Shown: positions 1 to 8,381, counted from the first letter of the stretch. The stretch: DNA of 14,301 nt from Hemicentrotus pulcherrimus (GCA_003118195.1 BEXV01001498.1:26207-40507), one strand, 5' to 3'. Notes: generated by a model not told the origin, from the letters alone. Program-made: numbers and translations.

Positions 1-1246
1 TATCATCAAAGTTATTATAATTTGTTATATTGTTATGAACATTATCGTTATTATCATTTTTTGTTATTATTATTATTATTATCATAACTTTGGTATCGAG
101 TATAATAATGCACCTTATCATAATATTCTCTGCGGTTGAATTGCGGTCATTTCAGCATGTCATCGTTTTTGCATTCAACTTTGGGAAGTTAAGGCTCTTA
201 ATACTAAATGTTTCAAAGGGCCAAAATAAAACCTCATCATAGAATATTTAGTTCTTGCAATCAATTTACAAGCGACATTTTCGAATTATTATATTTGCTT
301 TTGGTAAACATATATTGTGTTGCTCTCAATACATTTATTATATGGTGATGACTTTACTTTAATCAACTGGTTTTACATTAACTTCTTTCAGTTTACTTTA
401 AAATTTCCTATATTGTTCTTGCAAGGTAGTGTAATGATGTTCAAAGAGGATTATCTATTAAGAGATAACTTACTTAAAATCATTTTTTTAAACGCTTTAC
501 GATTTTCAAATTTTGAAGATGTACCGTAGGCCTTTTCTTACTATTTAAAAAACAACCTCATGCACACTATTTTGCTTTCGTTGACATACATGATTGACAA
601 ATAGCTCTTAAGAGAGTCTAGTACTATGTGAGATCATAGAATCGCTTGTAAAAAGTCAATTACATGTCAATATCTCATATAATTTTCCATTTTTTGACAT
701 CAGAGAAAAAATATTCTTAAACAAATAATTTGGGAGTAGGGTACTATTTTCGTCAAATATCAACCAATATGCTACTGATCATGGGGATTAAAGGAGATAA
801 AAGTAAGTACCCCGTATTAATGGTTGTAATAATACCTGTGATTGCAATAACAGTACTTGTAAAGATAACTCTTAATCATACACAAAACATATTTTGGGTT
901 ATTGTGCAAATAAACAAAGTAAGAAACCTAATTTAATTTAATACACTAACTTCTGTTTAAAAAATTATCTTTATTTTTGGTGCGAGTAACTTTATTTTGA
1001 CAGAAAAGACCTTTTTGTGGGCAAAAGGAAACTCCGTTGTAATGGTGACAATATTGTTAAAATAGCTTTGATGAAGTATTTCTAGTTGGTTTGCAATTAT
1101 ACAATTTTCAGTATAATACATCAATTTCCTTTGAACAAAAGTGATTTCAATTTGATTATATTAAAAATTTTAAAAATTTGCTTTCTTATTCGTCAATGAT
1201 TGTTTGTAAACAATTAAAAAAGAAATATGAGAAGAGAAGAGCCTTA
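1..1246 (-). other. AT-rich non-coding stretch, probably intron 1 of the minus-strand gene
   Basis: This stretch lies just downstream, on the minus strand, of the splice donor at 1247-1242, so if the exon call is right it is the start of a first intron that leaves the window at the left edge. It is strongly AT-rich. The short open frames I checked (for example 317-529 and 730-936 on the plus strand) have no motif or balanced composition, and one of them lacks an ATG. No splice acceptor with a following open exon was recognised on the minus strand. Apart from a TTA microsatellite near the left end I see no structured element. Confidence 0.4.
62..82. repeat. (TTA)n microsatellite
   Basis: About six consecutive TTA/ATT units sit inside a longer T/A-rich stretch. 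This is a simple sequence repeat with no visible function. Confidence 0.9.
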
Positions 1247-1247
1247 C
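1242..1247 (-). other. Predicted splice donor (GTAAGG)
   Basis: On the minus strand the bases after exon end ATGAA are GTAAGG, matching five of the six intronic donor positions of GTRAGT. The frame hits a stop (TAA) right across this donor, as expected for an exon/intron border. Confidence 0.6.
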
Positions 1248-1447
1248 TTCATAGGTTGTGGGCCGGTATTGTAGGCGCTGAGGTGCACTGGTGTATGGTT
1301 GCTGTCGTAACCCGGTAAAGATGAGTGAGCTGGTAGTGAGTGGGAAGGGATCAGTGTTCGTTCCCCTGGACCACAGGGAGGGCTACGTGGGCGATACGGT
1401 GAAGGCTCTAGTGGGCCCGAGCTAGAATAATACAGTTTCTCCATCAT
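1248..1447 (-). CDS. Candidate first coding exon of an unidentified Pro/Ser/Tyr-rich protein (partial gene)
   Basis: The frame starts with ATG ATG (MMEKLYYSSSG) and runs for 66 codons plus two bases. An in-frame TGA lies three codons upstream of the start, and the first ATG has A at -3, so the start is credible. The exon would end at ATGAA, immediately followed by GTAAGG, a good splice donor, giving a phase-2 junction. Without splicing the frame would end one codon later at TAA (67 residues). The peptide is rich in Pro, Ser, Tyr and Gly (PLEPSPYRPRSPPC, LPAHSSLPGYDSN, LSAYNTGPQPM) and has no hydrophobic segment. It resembles a disordered N-terminal region such as those common in transcription factors or adaptors, but I do not recognise the family. 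The exon is clearly richer in G+C than the AT-rich DNA around it. A core-promoter-like signal on the same strand lies about 630 bp upstream. The remaining exons would be outside the window to the left. It could instead be an alternative first exon or a chance ORF. Confidence 0.6.
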
Positions 1448-2079
1448 CTTAATTCACAAAGTCACGATTTCGGAGAGAAATGCAAGGTGAGATGACGATT
1501 GGGATATACCTTGACAATGGTTGCACACGACGTTGAGCGAGATATTATCAGCAATACCTCAAATAAAAGATGACGGATTTTTAAACGGAATCCATTTCAG
1601 GCGTGATTTATTACCACCATATAATGAACAAATAAGAAAATATCAGGTATAAAAATTATACGGGTCTGATTTATTCAAACGAAATATGTATATAAGCGAT
1701 TATAAAACGAAACTTTTCATTTTCAAAAGCAAAAGTCACAGTTATGCCGCCAAGTAAAAAAATAAAAAACTAAAAATATGTACACTGTATATAATTGTTA
1801 CGATGGTTTGAAACAGGTGTCCAGCATGTAGAACAAGAGTGTTCCGTTTTTCTCAAGAGTCGCTTGTTGTATTGTCAAACCGCTAACTACCATCTCTTTC
1901 CGTTATTTGTTGCTCTCTGCTTCTGTGCATTCATCTCGAGAAAATCAGAGCCAGCTTCCAATCCGATATATACCGTTAGATTCAATTCGAACCCCCCAAA
2001 TGAGAGCTAAGTCTCTGCATTGTAATACCCCTCGACGCGTAAATGAACAAGATGTATGTATTCATTGAGAAGAAAGACT
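1448..2079 (-). other. Putative 5' untranslated leader between candidate TSS and start codon
   Basis: This 632-bp stretch separates the candidate transcription start (2079) from the ATG at 1447. It is AT-rich in its middle part (about 1600-1800) and more mixed at both ends. It contains several minus-strand ATGs upstream of the main start, for example near 1935. An unspliced leader would therefore carry upstream ORFs, so part of it may be intron or the true TSS may lie closer to the exon. A second TATA-like stretch (TATATA, 1972-1967) lies within it, without a convincing initiator at the right distance. The plus-strand open frame at 1795-2010 begins with TTG and is not considered coding. Confidence 0.3.
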
Positions 2080-2112
2080 GACCAGAGAGCTTAGACTGGT
2101 GGCGTTTATATC
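2075..2112 (-). promoter_or_regulatory. Candidate TATA + Inr core promoter
   Basis: Read on the minus strand, GATATAAACG places TATAAA at 2110-2105. A perfect initiator, TCAGTCT (consensus YYANWYY), lies at 2081-2075. Taking the A at 2079 as +1, the first T of the TATA box is at -31, the canonical spacing. No downstream promoter element (RGWYV at +28 to +32) is present. The signal points toward the coding exon at 1447. TATA-like strings are common in AT-rich DNA, but this one sits in a locally GC-richer block and has both the correct initiator and the correct spacing. Confidence 0.45.
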
Positions 2113-2240
2113 TTCCACCGGTCCCTGTTAATCCCCGGATTCAGGAACAGTTCTCTGAGAACATGCTGTTTGCTTTTCATTCACGGGCAAAGCTTCTGTG
2201 TTCTTTGAGGAAGCCCAACGCCCTTTGAAAGCGGTCTCCC
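2113..2240 (-). promoter_or_regulatory. Promoter-proximal region with a K50-homeodomain-type site and a GTTCTCTGAGAAC palindrome
   Basis: This GC-richer block sits directly upstream of the candidate TATA box. GGGGATTAA on the minus strand (2136-2128) contains the TAATCC core bound by K50 homeodomains of the Otx/Gsc type, at about -50. A perfect 13-bp palindrome, GTTCTC-T-GAGAAC, lies at 2150-2162. AGAACA-TGC-TGTTTG follows at about 2158-2172, an imperfect match to a steroid-receptor inverted repeat. Site matches of this length are expected by chance, so binding is only a suggestion. Confidence 0.2.
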
Positions 2241-3965
2241 CAAAAGAGAGAAGAAAATAAGAGGGGATAGACATGTTTAAATAATCTACCTTGAGTATTT
2301 AGGAAGATTTGTTGCGAAGTGTGATGAGCAATAATTAATTCTAGCGTATGGAATAGGATGGTTTATAGTTTACCATTAATAATGAACGCTTTAAACTCAA
2401 CGGTTATATCCATTTTCCCGTATTGTGGACATTTGGAGACAAGTAATTGTAGTGTACACTATTTATATTTGGGTGTGTGTGTGTTTATGTGCGAGGGGTT
2501 GGGGCAGATTTTTATTTCAAAATTTCAGGGTCAGCTCTACGATTTCGTCAAGCAATGCTGTTAACATAGCAACATCAATATTCATTTTCATTGCGTATAT
2601 CATTTTACCTGGCAGTGAGCTTTCCATGCATGACTTTAATGGAAATTAACATTGATTTATTAATGGGATGAATGAGTATGATTTAAAAAATACCTAGTCA
2701 ACTAGGGGAAAATAAATGAACGGTTATTATTGATTTGTATTAAAGTGTAGGTTCTATATGATAATAATTTCATATCAAATATCAAAATAAAGGTCGGAGG
2801 AAAACAATATAACTAGTTGTTCTGAGTTATCCACAATGCAATCATAAAATAATCGATTTGGAATTTGGGCAAGATTCTAGATGTGATTAGATTAAAGGTT
2901 ACATTCAGTAACGTTCTATAGCCTTGCGGAAAAAAAACCCCTTTATTTCAAAGATGGGTAAAGTTGGCTGCTAACCAAGCTAACAAAGTGATTAGAACAT
3001 ACGAAAAAATGCATGAACGTCTTTTTACAAACATTTCTTTCACCTAACAATTTGTTTTCTTCCAGATGTGATGCTAACGGTGTAGATCCCTATTTGAGAA
3101 TCCTTCTTATTGTAATCGGATTGAAAAAAACAACAACTGTGAAGTACAACTGAGAAGGGACCAGTAAATGTTATTATGCAATGATCGCTACACAATTGCA
3201 GCAGACGAGAGATTGTTAAACTTATAAAGTCCACTAAGGTCCGATATTTACTAAATTTTGAGATGATTAACATGATTATCAATCGTTGAATGATCTATAG
3301 CTCTTTACGTAATATGCAAAGGCCTTGTTACAAACATCTTAATTCAGCGATAAACCTGAGGTAAAACTTTCAGTAAATTGCCAATTAAGCCTTCCAATGC
3401 CGCACGCTGAAACTCCGGAAAATATTAAGGTTATGAACCGTCACGGATTAAAAAGTTGTCAAGGGATTTAAAGTTGTTGTCTTCGTCGACATATTCGTTG
3501 TTGTTGTTGTTGTTTTGATGGATTTTGTTGCCGTTGTACATTGTTAAGGAATTTCCTCATGACCATGTCTTGCGCTTGATAATTGTGCCATAATAATCGA
3601 CTCGAAAAGATTTCGAACAAAACGATAATTATACTTTGCAAAGCATTGTTTTAGACTGGGAAATGGATAATACAATTACTATCAAAAAATCCAATATAAA
3701 AACAGGATATGTGTCTTGTTGAAATAATTTTGATAAAAGCCACGGTGGTTTGTTCCACCTAATAAATCATCCGCACTGAGTAATGTCTGTTTTCCGAGAC
3801 GCAATTAACCATATCAATATCAACAATGGATTTGATATTACCACACAAATTCATGATAATCATTGAAGTGTAAGATATTCTCTGCCAAAGGTTGCTATCG
3901 TTCGGGTCAAATTCGACACAGGGATCTATTCCCGGTCAGACGTCTCGTAATAAGATGTGATCCAG
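2241..3965. other. AT-rich intergenic DNA, nothing recognised
   Basis: I see no credible exon, RNA gene or transposon terminus here. Open frames in this stretch (2358-2564 and 2425-2649 plus, 3040-3282 minus) are short, overlap one another or have haphazard composition. A short TG tract lies near 2470 and a GTT microsatellite at 3497-3515. The last 80 bp before the MITE (about 3890-3965) are somewhat richer in G+C but carry no recognisable motif. Confidence 0.6.
3497..3515. repeat. (GTT)n microsatellite
   Basis: Six consecutive GTT units, followed by more loosely GTT-rich sequence to about 3540. Confidence 0.85.
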
Positions 3966-4242
3966 GGGAATGTTTCACAAAGACTAAGATCGACTTTAAG
4001 TTGGACTTAAATATGACTGGCTATTCATGCCACTGGTTGCTCTCATCTTTGGTCTCTAAATTATGATCTGTAGATAATATTTTTAAGTTCAATAATGAGC
4101 TATCGACAAAGGTAAATTCCGTAGATTTGTGACCATAATTTGTACGTCCCTTGATAAACCAATACCAGTAATGGTTAGAAGAACTAGTGGCATGAATGGC
4201 CTGACATGGTTAAGTCCAACTTAGTCTTTCTGAAACACCACC
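3966..4242. mobile_element. MITE with ~75-bp terminal inverted repeats, copy 1
   Basis: The left end reads ..TGTTTCACAAAGACT and the right end, reverse-complemented, GGTGGTGTTTCAGAAAGACT. Both then continue into AAGTTGGACTTA. Positions 3998-4038 match the reverse complement of 4182-4222 at 35 of 41 positions without gaps, so the inverted repeat extends well into the element. The left end has a 12-base insertion that looks like a second, degenerate copy of the AAGTTGGACTT motif. The total is about 277 bp with no ORF, so it is non-autonomous. No clear target-site duplication flanks it, so I do not assign a superfamily. A diverged copy of the same family lies at 8549-8852. Confidence 0.8.
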
Positions 4243-4764
4243 TGTAGTTGTATGTATAGGTCTTATATCTCCGGAACATTGTCCCCTCTGCCAAACTGTT
4301 TTGACAAAAAAGTCGCTTAATTGAACAATATACAGATTTCAACTCATTATATAAATAGGTCTATTTTTAAGTCCGCGAAAATAATGTTGATAAGTGTAGG
4401 ATTATATTCCATAATGCCATGTTCAATCCATTAATTACACCCAGTGGCTTTACACCTTTGATTTAAGTTATTAATTGAAATCAATGTACAGTAGACTTCG
4501 TCATTTTCATGGAGAAGACGGTTGACCTCAAATATATTGCGTTAACAATATGTGACTGGATTATAATTCACGATGTGGTTTCTATTTTTATCTTTCTTTT
4601 TAGCACACGGAATAAAGTATAATTATTGATATATCAATAAGGACATGCATTGGTATGAAATTGGACCATTTTCGTTACATTCCTATAATTGTATTCTATC
4701 TCGGATTGAGCAGTAAAATGGAACGCAATTTGTTTCGATCGTCGGCACAGATAGCATTATGTTT
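4243..4764. other. AT-rich intergenic DNA, nothing recognised
   Basis: No gene, repeat boundary or strong inverted repeat was found. The open frame at 4655-4867 on the plus strand has no motif. It runs antisense to the candidate 3' end of the small ORF at 5138-4929, so I do not call it. Confidence 0.6.
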
Positions 4765-4770
4765 TTTATT
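4765..4770 (-). terminator. Possible poly(A) signal AATAAA
   Basis: On the minus strand AATAAA lies 159 bp downstream of the TAG of the small membrane-like ORF, a typical 3' UTR distance. The hexamer is common in AT-rich DNA, so it supports that ORF only weakly. Confidence 0.25.
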
Positions 4771-4928
4771 CAAAGATACTTTGTATTTTTTGCTTCTCAC
4801 CACACAGGTTTATAAATGGGTAACAAGTACGATATGGTTAAATGATTGTGGTTGGATAAGGGTGTGACGACTGACTGGAGTTACCCCTTAATGAAGTAGA
4901 GAATGTCTACTGTCAAGTGGAATTTAAA

Positions 4929-5138
4929 CTAAACCCAATGATCTGGGGGAGTAATAATTAGTAAAGCGCATGTAACAGCTATTTGTAACCATGGTAACTT
5001 GTAAGGCTTTACGAAATATAACGAGGCATACACACACATTAAGCCAAATAACCCTGCTGTTAATGTCAGTGCTACTTTAAACTTAATTTGATGTTTTGCT
5101 GCATCAATTTGATCTAGAGATTGCAGCTTGTCGATCAT
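4929..5138 (-). CDS. Hypothetical small two-helix membrane protein or terminal exon
   Basis: From the ATG at 5138 the frame encodes 69 residues. A short hydrophilic N-terminus (MIDKLQSLDQIDAAKHQIKF) is followed by a hydrophobic segment at about residues 20-43 (VALTLTAGLFGLMCVYASLYF), a KPYK linker, and a second hydrophobic segment at about 47-63 (PWLQIAVTCALLIITPP), ending DHWV and TAG. The amphipathic start and two balanced hydrophobic stretches look more protein-like than other open frames here. The frame is open further upstream, to about 5216, so it may be a 3'-terminal exon entered through an acceptor (CAG near 5212, or TCTAG at 5119-5115) rather than a single-exon gene. The ATG has T at -3, a poor start context. 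A frame of this length is not significant in a window this size, and I recognise no family. Confidence 0.25.
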   Translation of the reverse strand: MIDKLQSLDQIDAAKHQIKFKVALTLTAGLFGLMCVYASLYFVKPYKLPWLQIAVTCALLIITPPDHWV

Positions 5139-5356
5139 AAAAAAAACTCTGATAAAATAACAAATCCCTTGCAAGAGTATACGCGTCTCTAGATAATATT
5201 CAAAACGATGCCTGATTTAGCAGGTATTTGGATAGTATATACAATCCGCCATACATGAAGCCAGTTAAAATTGTCTATGGATTGATGTGTGACAAACCAG
5301 GGTATTTATCTGAGTCACTGGTCAAGTGATCTAATGTAGATAGTAAGTCATTCACA

Positions 5357-5400
5357 CAGGGGCGTCGCTAACGGAGGGGGAGGGGTGGGATGCGACACCC
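5357..5400 (+). mobile_element. hAT-like terminal inverted repeat (left end of a non-autonomous element)
   Basis: CAGGGGCGTCGCTAACGG at 5357 matches the CAGRGGCG start typical of hAT transposon ends in animals. It continues into GGAGGGGGAGGGGTGGG and a short GC-rich stretch. If real, the 8-bp target site would be cattcaca (5349-5356). I found neither its repeat nor an inverted copy of the terminus downstream, so this is a solitary or truncated end. Confidence 0.5.
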
Positions 5401-5442
5401 CACCTATCAGGATATTGTCAGTAAAACTGCGCTGCCATCGGC

Positions 5443-5660
5443 AAAAATGAGAAAAGGGGAGGGGGAAATGAGAGGGAAACGGGAAGAACAGAGAAAAAAA
5501 AGGAAAAGGAAAAGAAAGGGGAAAAAAGAGAAAAAAGAAAAAGAGGTAGGAGAGGAAAAAGGGAAAAGAAAGAAAAAGAGAAACAAGAAACAAGAAAAAT
5601 GAGGATGAAAGAGAGGAGAGAGAGAGAGGGGGGTTAGAGTATGAGAGAGGAGGGGTGGGA
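5443..5660 (+). repeat. 218-bp polypurine (G/A) tract
   Basis: The plus strand is almost entirely A and G, with uninterrupted purine runs of 57 bases (5490-5546) and 36 bases (5548-5583). It ends in a (GA)n section and then GTTCGTTCGTTCG. Both strands are open through it (5390-5602 plus, 5348-5593 minus), but the predicted peptides are pure Lys/Arg/Glu or Phe/Leu/Ser low complexity, so neither is a gene. Such tracts can form triplex (H-DNA) structures. Confidence 0.9.
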
Positions 5661-5676
5661 GTTCGTTCGTTCGTGT

Positions 5677-5777
5677 CTCCTTAGATCAAGATTAATGTAT
5701 CTTGATCTTCGGAGTAGTTGCTACAAACAGCCGTGTCAGACACGTTGCCCCGAGGTGCGAGATAGGACTCTTGTAGC
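5677..5777. repeat. Cluster of three inverted repeats (hairpins)
   Basis: First hairpin: AGATCAAGAT (5683-5692) and ATCTTGATCT (5699-5708) are perfect 10-bp arms around a 6-base loop, extended by CTCC (5677-5680) and GGAG (5711-5714) across a 2x2 mismatch. Second: GCTACAA (5720-5726) and TTGTAGC (5771-5777) bracket a 58-base unit. Third, inside that unit: CGTGTC-A-GACACG (5732-5744). The 7-bp outer stem recalls a tRNA acceptor stem, but the unit is too short and has no T-arm. The cluster may be a structured repeat internal to the hAT-like element starting at 5357. Confidence 0.55.
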
Positions 5778-5998
5778 GTGCCCCCACTTTACACAATTAT
5801 ACAATAACAATTGACATCACATTTAATCAAAAGAATTAAGCAATTAATATTACTCTCATGTTACGGGGGAAATATATTATGAATCAAGTGATTCGGTCGA
5901 TCCAGGATGTTGGCACAAACACGGCACTACTGGACAGAGATGCTAATAGGGGTGGGAGTAAGAGAGAAAAAGAGATAGAGGGGGGTTGTTGGGTGGAG
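5778..5998. other. Mixed-composition intergenic DNA
   Basis: An AT-rich stretch followed by a short purine-rich run (about 5945-5990). No gene or element boundary was recognised. Confidence 0.5.
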
Positions 5999-6156
5999 TC
6001 GTCACGTCGAGGGAGCAAGAAAGATACAAATAGATAAGTTGCTGCGTCGGGTCAGCTGTGTCGGTATTCTTGCTCGATCCTCGTGTACTATAGGCAATGC
6101 AGAAGTTTGAACTCGGTGAAATGTTTAACGTCGGTCGGCCGTGGCCCGTATGCGCC
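5999..6156. other. CpG-dense block of unknown role
   Basis: I count 15 CpG dinucleotides in about 157 bp, at close to 50% GC, far denser than the AT-rich surroundings. An open frame crosses it on the minus strand (ATG at about 6158, stop at 5943, roughly 71 residues), but its second half is low complexity and it lacks a convincing splice donor. The block could be an exon, a promoter or a fragment of a GC-rich repeat. I cannot decide from sequence alone. Confidence 0.35.
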
Positions 6157-7423
6157 ATTAAGAGTAGCAAAGAATGAAATGACTTTCAGTGTCTTGAAGT
6201 TCGATAACAACTTCTATAGAATCAACACTGGGAGACAGCAGACTAGATGATCTCACGATCTTGAGTTGTGAAAAGGACCTTACTGATGATTTATGTTCTT
6301 GAAGATTGGTCTCTTCACAAGCCGAGGCGCGATTGAATCCAGGGCAACATATACCCTACACTCTATAAAGAAATTTCACTGACAGATGGGATTATCATTT
6401 GAGTCATCTCTTGTTATCAAAGTCTTTTCTTAGGATTTAGTCTCCCTTGAACATTTCTGGACATTTCTGGTTCTGGTCCTTCTGGACGCAATCATATATA
6501 GGATGATGTATTGGTATTTTGTGATTTTCAGATGAATATCAAACAGACAAGAATCTCACATAACAGTAAACAAGTTGTAGTAAAATATGAACGTTCTCTC
6601 TGTCCCAAGTTGTGTTGGGGGACACTAACTAAAAAATGATGGATGTATTATGTTTCGTAATGTGCAGTTTACCATTCCACCTGCTTTCTGCTTTGAATTC
6701 AAAAGTTAGAATAATTATGTTTTGAGTAAGACAGTCACCAAGCTAAAGGCTTAAGCGTATAACCGATGTACAGTATAAAGTAGAAAGAAATATGAACATG
6801 AATGTTGTGTTTTTTCATGGAAGACATTTTTTAAAGAGATTTAAAAGTTATACGTTTTATACGAAAAGGTATTAAATTCTATAAGTTCAGCAAGTTCTTA
6901 CGTGCTGATATTATTTTGTACAATGATGTTATTTAATTTATGAAATTGACAAGAAGCGAATAACGAGTAACAATATGAAAATAAATCCCTTGTATCGATA
7001 TTTTGCCTTTAAATTCAGTAAACAATGTGTGTTATATAATAATAACACACACTTGGCCTCTGCATGCCTTTGGATAATTAAAAAGTTGACCATGAGCTCT
7101 AATACCTTCGAAACAGATCATAAAAATACAAAAAATCTTTTTATAAATCGTGCAGTAAAAAAATGACAAAAATCATGCAATAGCATATTTGAAGAAGAAA
7201 ACAAACCTGTGTGATCTTGTGTTATTTGCATCATTGGTGTGTGATAGTTTACATGCAGAAAATTAACTCCCAGCAACTCCCACATACATTGCAAGGTGTA
7301 GAGCGGGGAGACGGTGGAGCATACTTAGGACTATAATAAAAACTCTCCTGGAGTCCTAGAAAGATTTGTGGGTACTCAGGAAGAATCGGAGTATAGCCTT
7401 AGGAGTACGCAGGTTGGTGAATC
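6157..7423. other. AT-rich intergenic DNA with minor repeats
   Basis: No gene recognised; the open frame at 6975-7166 has no motif. A short direct repeat (acatttctgg twice, then ttctgg) lies at about 6450-6475. A hairpin with perfect 10-bp arms (TGTGTGTTAT and ATAACACACA, 6-base loop) lies at 7026-7051. TAGGACT and AGTCCTA form a weak inverted repeat near 7325-7360. Confidence 0.55.
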
Positions 7424-7467
7424 GTGTGTGTGTGTGTGGGTGTGTGGGTGTGTGTGCGAGTGTGTGA
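7424..7467 (+). repeat. (TG)n microsatellite
   Basis: Imperfect GT repeat with occasional GGG and CGA interruptions. It produces the Cys/Val-rich reading of the 7368-7706 open frame, which I do not regard as a gene. Confidence 0.9.
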
Positions 7468-7487
7468 CGGGGATATTTAACCCTAAT

Positions 7488-7562
7488 AAGGCCGGGGCCA
7501 TCATGCCCCCCCCCCTCCACGATTTTTCTGATTGTTCGGGAACGCATATGGATGGCGCCCCG
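7488..7562. repeat. GC-rich patch, probably part of a dispersed repeat
   Basis: The stretch reads AAGGCCGGGGCCATCATG followed by ten C's, then CCACGATTTTT, and ends in GGCGCCCCGCCGC. GGGGC and GCCCC form a short stem around CATCAT. It is abruptly GC-rich inside AT-rich DNA and resembles GC-rich ends of dispersed repeats in marine invertebrates. I found no partner terminus, so its boundaries are unknown. Confidence 0.35.
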
Positions 7563-7934
7563 CCGCTTGCTGATTTTTTTCTTTCGAGTCTTGTGTCACG
7601 TGACCATTTGTCTTTGCATGTCAGCCTGAAAATCGCTCATTTTCGTGATTTGTGTACAAAACACATGGAAAAGTCATTTTTCCTAAAACAGATCCAACAT
7701 GGTTAATTGGGTCTTGTTTGAAGTTTAGGTGGTTGTTTTGGGAGTCAAAATAGTTGAATTGTAGTTAGAAATGAAATAAAACAACAAAAAAACAATATAG
7801 TATCCCTAACTTAAGGTTCATCTGTGAAAAAATTTAAAAGAAGCTAATTTCAACTGATTTGGGTAGGTATGGGTATGGACAACTACCAAAAAAAGGGGAG
7901 GAAGGTTGGGGGTTGGGGAGAATTTTTTTATTAG
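7563..7934. other. Non-coding DNA, nothing recognised
   Basis: Mixed AT-rich sequence with a G-rich run near 7895-7920. It could be the interior of the dispersed repeat suggested at 7488, but no inverted or direct repeat delimits it. Confidence 0.5.
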
Positions 7935-7957
7935 AGGTCAAAGGTCAATGACCTTTG
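7935..7957. promoter_or_regulatory. Three nuclear-receptor half-sites: DR1 overlapping a perfect IR1
   Basis: AGGTCA (7935-7940), one base, AGGTCA (7942-7947), one base, TGACCT (7949-7954). The first pair is a perfect DR1 (bound by HNF4, COUP-TF and RXR heterodimers). The second pair is a perfect IR1, inside a 19-bp palindrome with 9-bp arms (7939-7957). No gene lies nearby in the window, and similar palindromes occur in dispersed repeats, so function is uncertain. Confidence 0.35.
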
Positions 7958-8287
7958 TCTAAATCATTAAAAATCGTATTTATGCATTAAAATATGATAC
8001 AAAGATGATCTTGGTGTCAAAAAGCTAATAAAATACATAAGTTAAAAAACAATGAAATACATGAGAAATTATCAAAACAAGGGATAACATAAGGAATAAG
8101 CTGGCTCTTCCAATTTTTGTTGTCTTATCATTATTCAGAATGGTCTAATACATATATGTAGTGAAAAAGAATGCTTAAATCTGAATAATATTTGATTTAT
8201 GGGTAAAAATATGATTTTTATGACCTTATTTGCATAACTTACCATAGTATTCTATACACTTCACTTAACATGCGTGCTTCAATTTTC
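7958..8287. other. AT-rich DNA, nothing recognised
   Basis: Strongly AT-rich, with no open frame of note and no delimited repeat. Confidence 0.6.
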
Positions 8288-8337
8288 ACGGAGATCGGCC
8301 GCTTTGCGGCCGAGATCTTATGGGGGGGGGGGGGGGN
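8288..8337. repeat. GC hairpin, 15-G run and an ambiguous base
   Basis: CGGCCGC (8296-8302), TTT, GCGGCCG (8306-8312) form a perfect 7-bp GC stem, flanked on both sides by GAGATC. It is followed by G x15 (8322-8336) and an N at 8337. This looks like the palindromic, G-tailed end of a dispersed repeat. The N marks a sequencing or assembly uncertainty, so run length and the next bases should not be trusted. The open frame drawn across it (8274-8531) is not a gene. Confidence 0.6.
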
Positions 8338-8381
8338 CAAAGAATGTTACAATAATATTATTATGTTATAGCAAATTTGGA

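Noticed and set aside
1967..1972. TATATA on the minus strand as an alternative TATA box
   Set aside because: No convincing initiator lies 30 bp downstream, whereas the TATAAA at 2110-2105 has one at the exact spacing.
5348..5602. Opposing Lys/Glu-rich and Phe/Leu-rich ORFs
   Set aside because: Both are readings of one polypurine/polypyrimidine tract, which lacks stop codons by composition.
5683..5714. Resemblance to the U2 snRNA branch-site region (AGATCAAG..TATCT)
   Set aside because: Only a short string is shared. The rest of U2, including the Sm site and 5' end, is absent, and the match is explained by the local inverted repeat.
5720..5777. Possible tRNA from a 7-bp closing stem
   Set aside because: Only 58 bases long, with no D-arm, anticodon arm or T-arm; the inner hairpin does not fit a cloverleaf.
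5943..6170. 75-codon minus-strand ORF through the CpG-dense block
   Set aside because: The first codon is TTG, the second half is Ser/Pro/Leu low complexity from a purine-rich stretch, and no good splice donor or acceptor bounds it. The composition of the block is reported separately.
7368..7706. 112-residue ORF
   Set aside because: It crosses a TG microsatellite and a poly-C run, has no recognisable domain, and its apparent start is not an ATG in the sequence.
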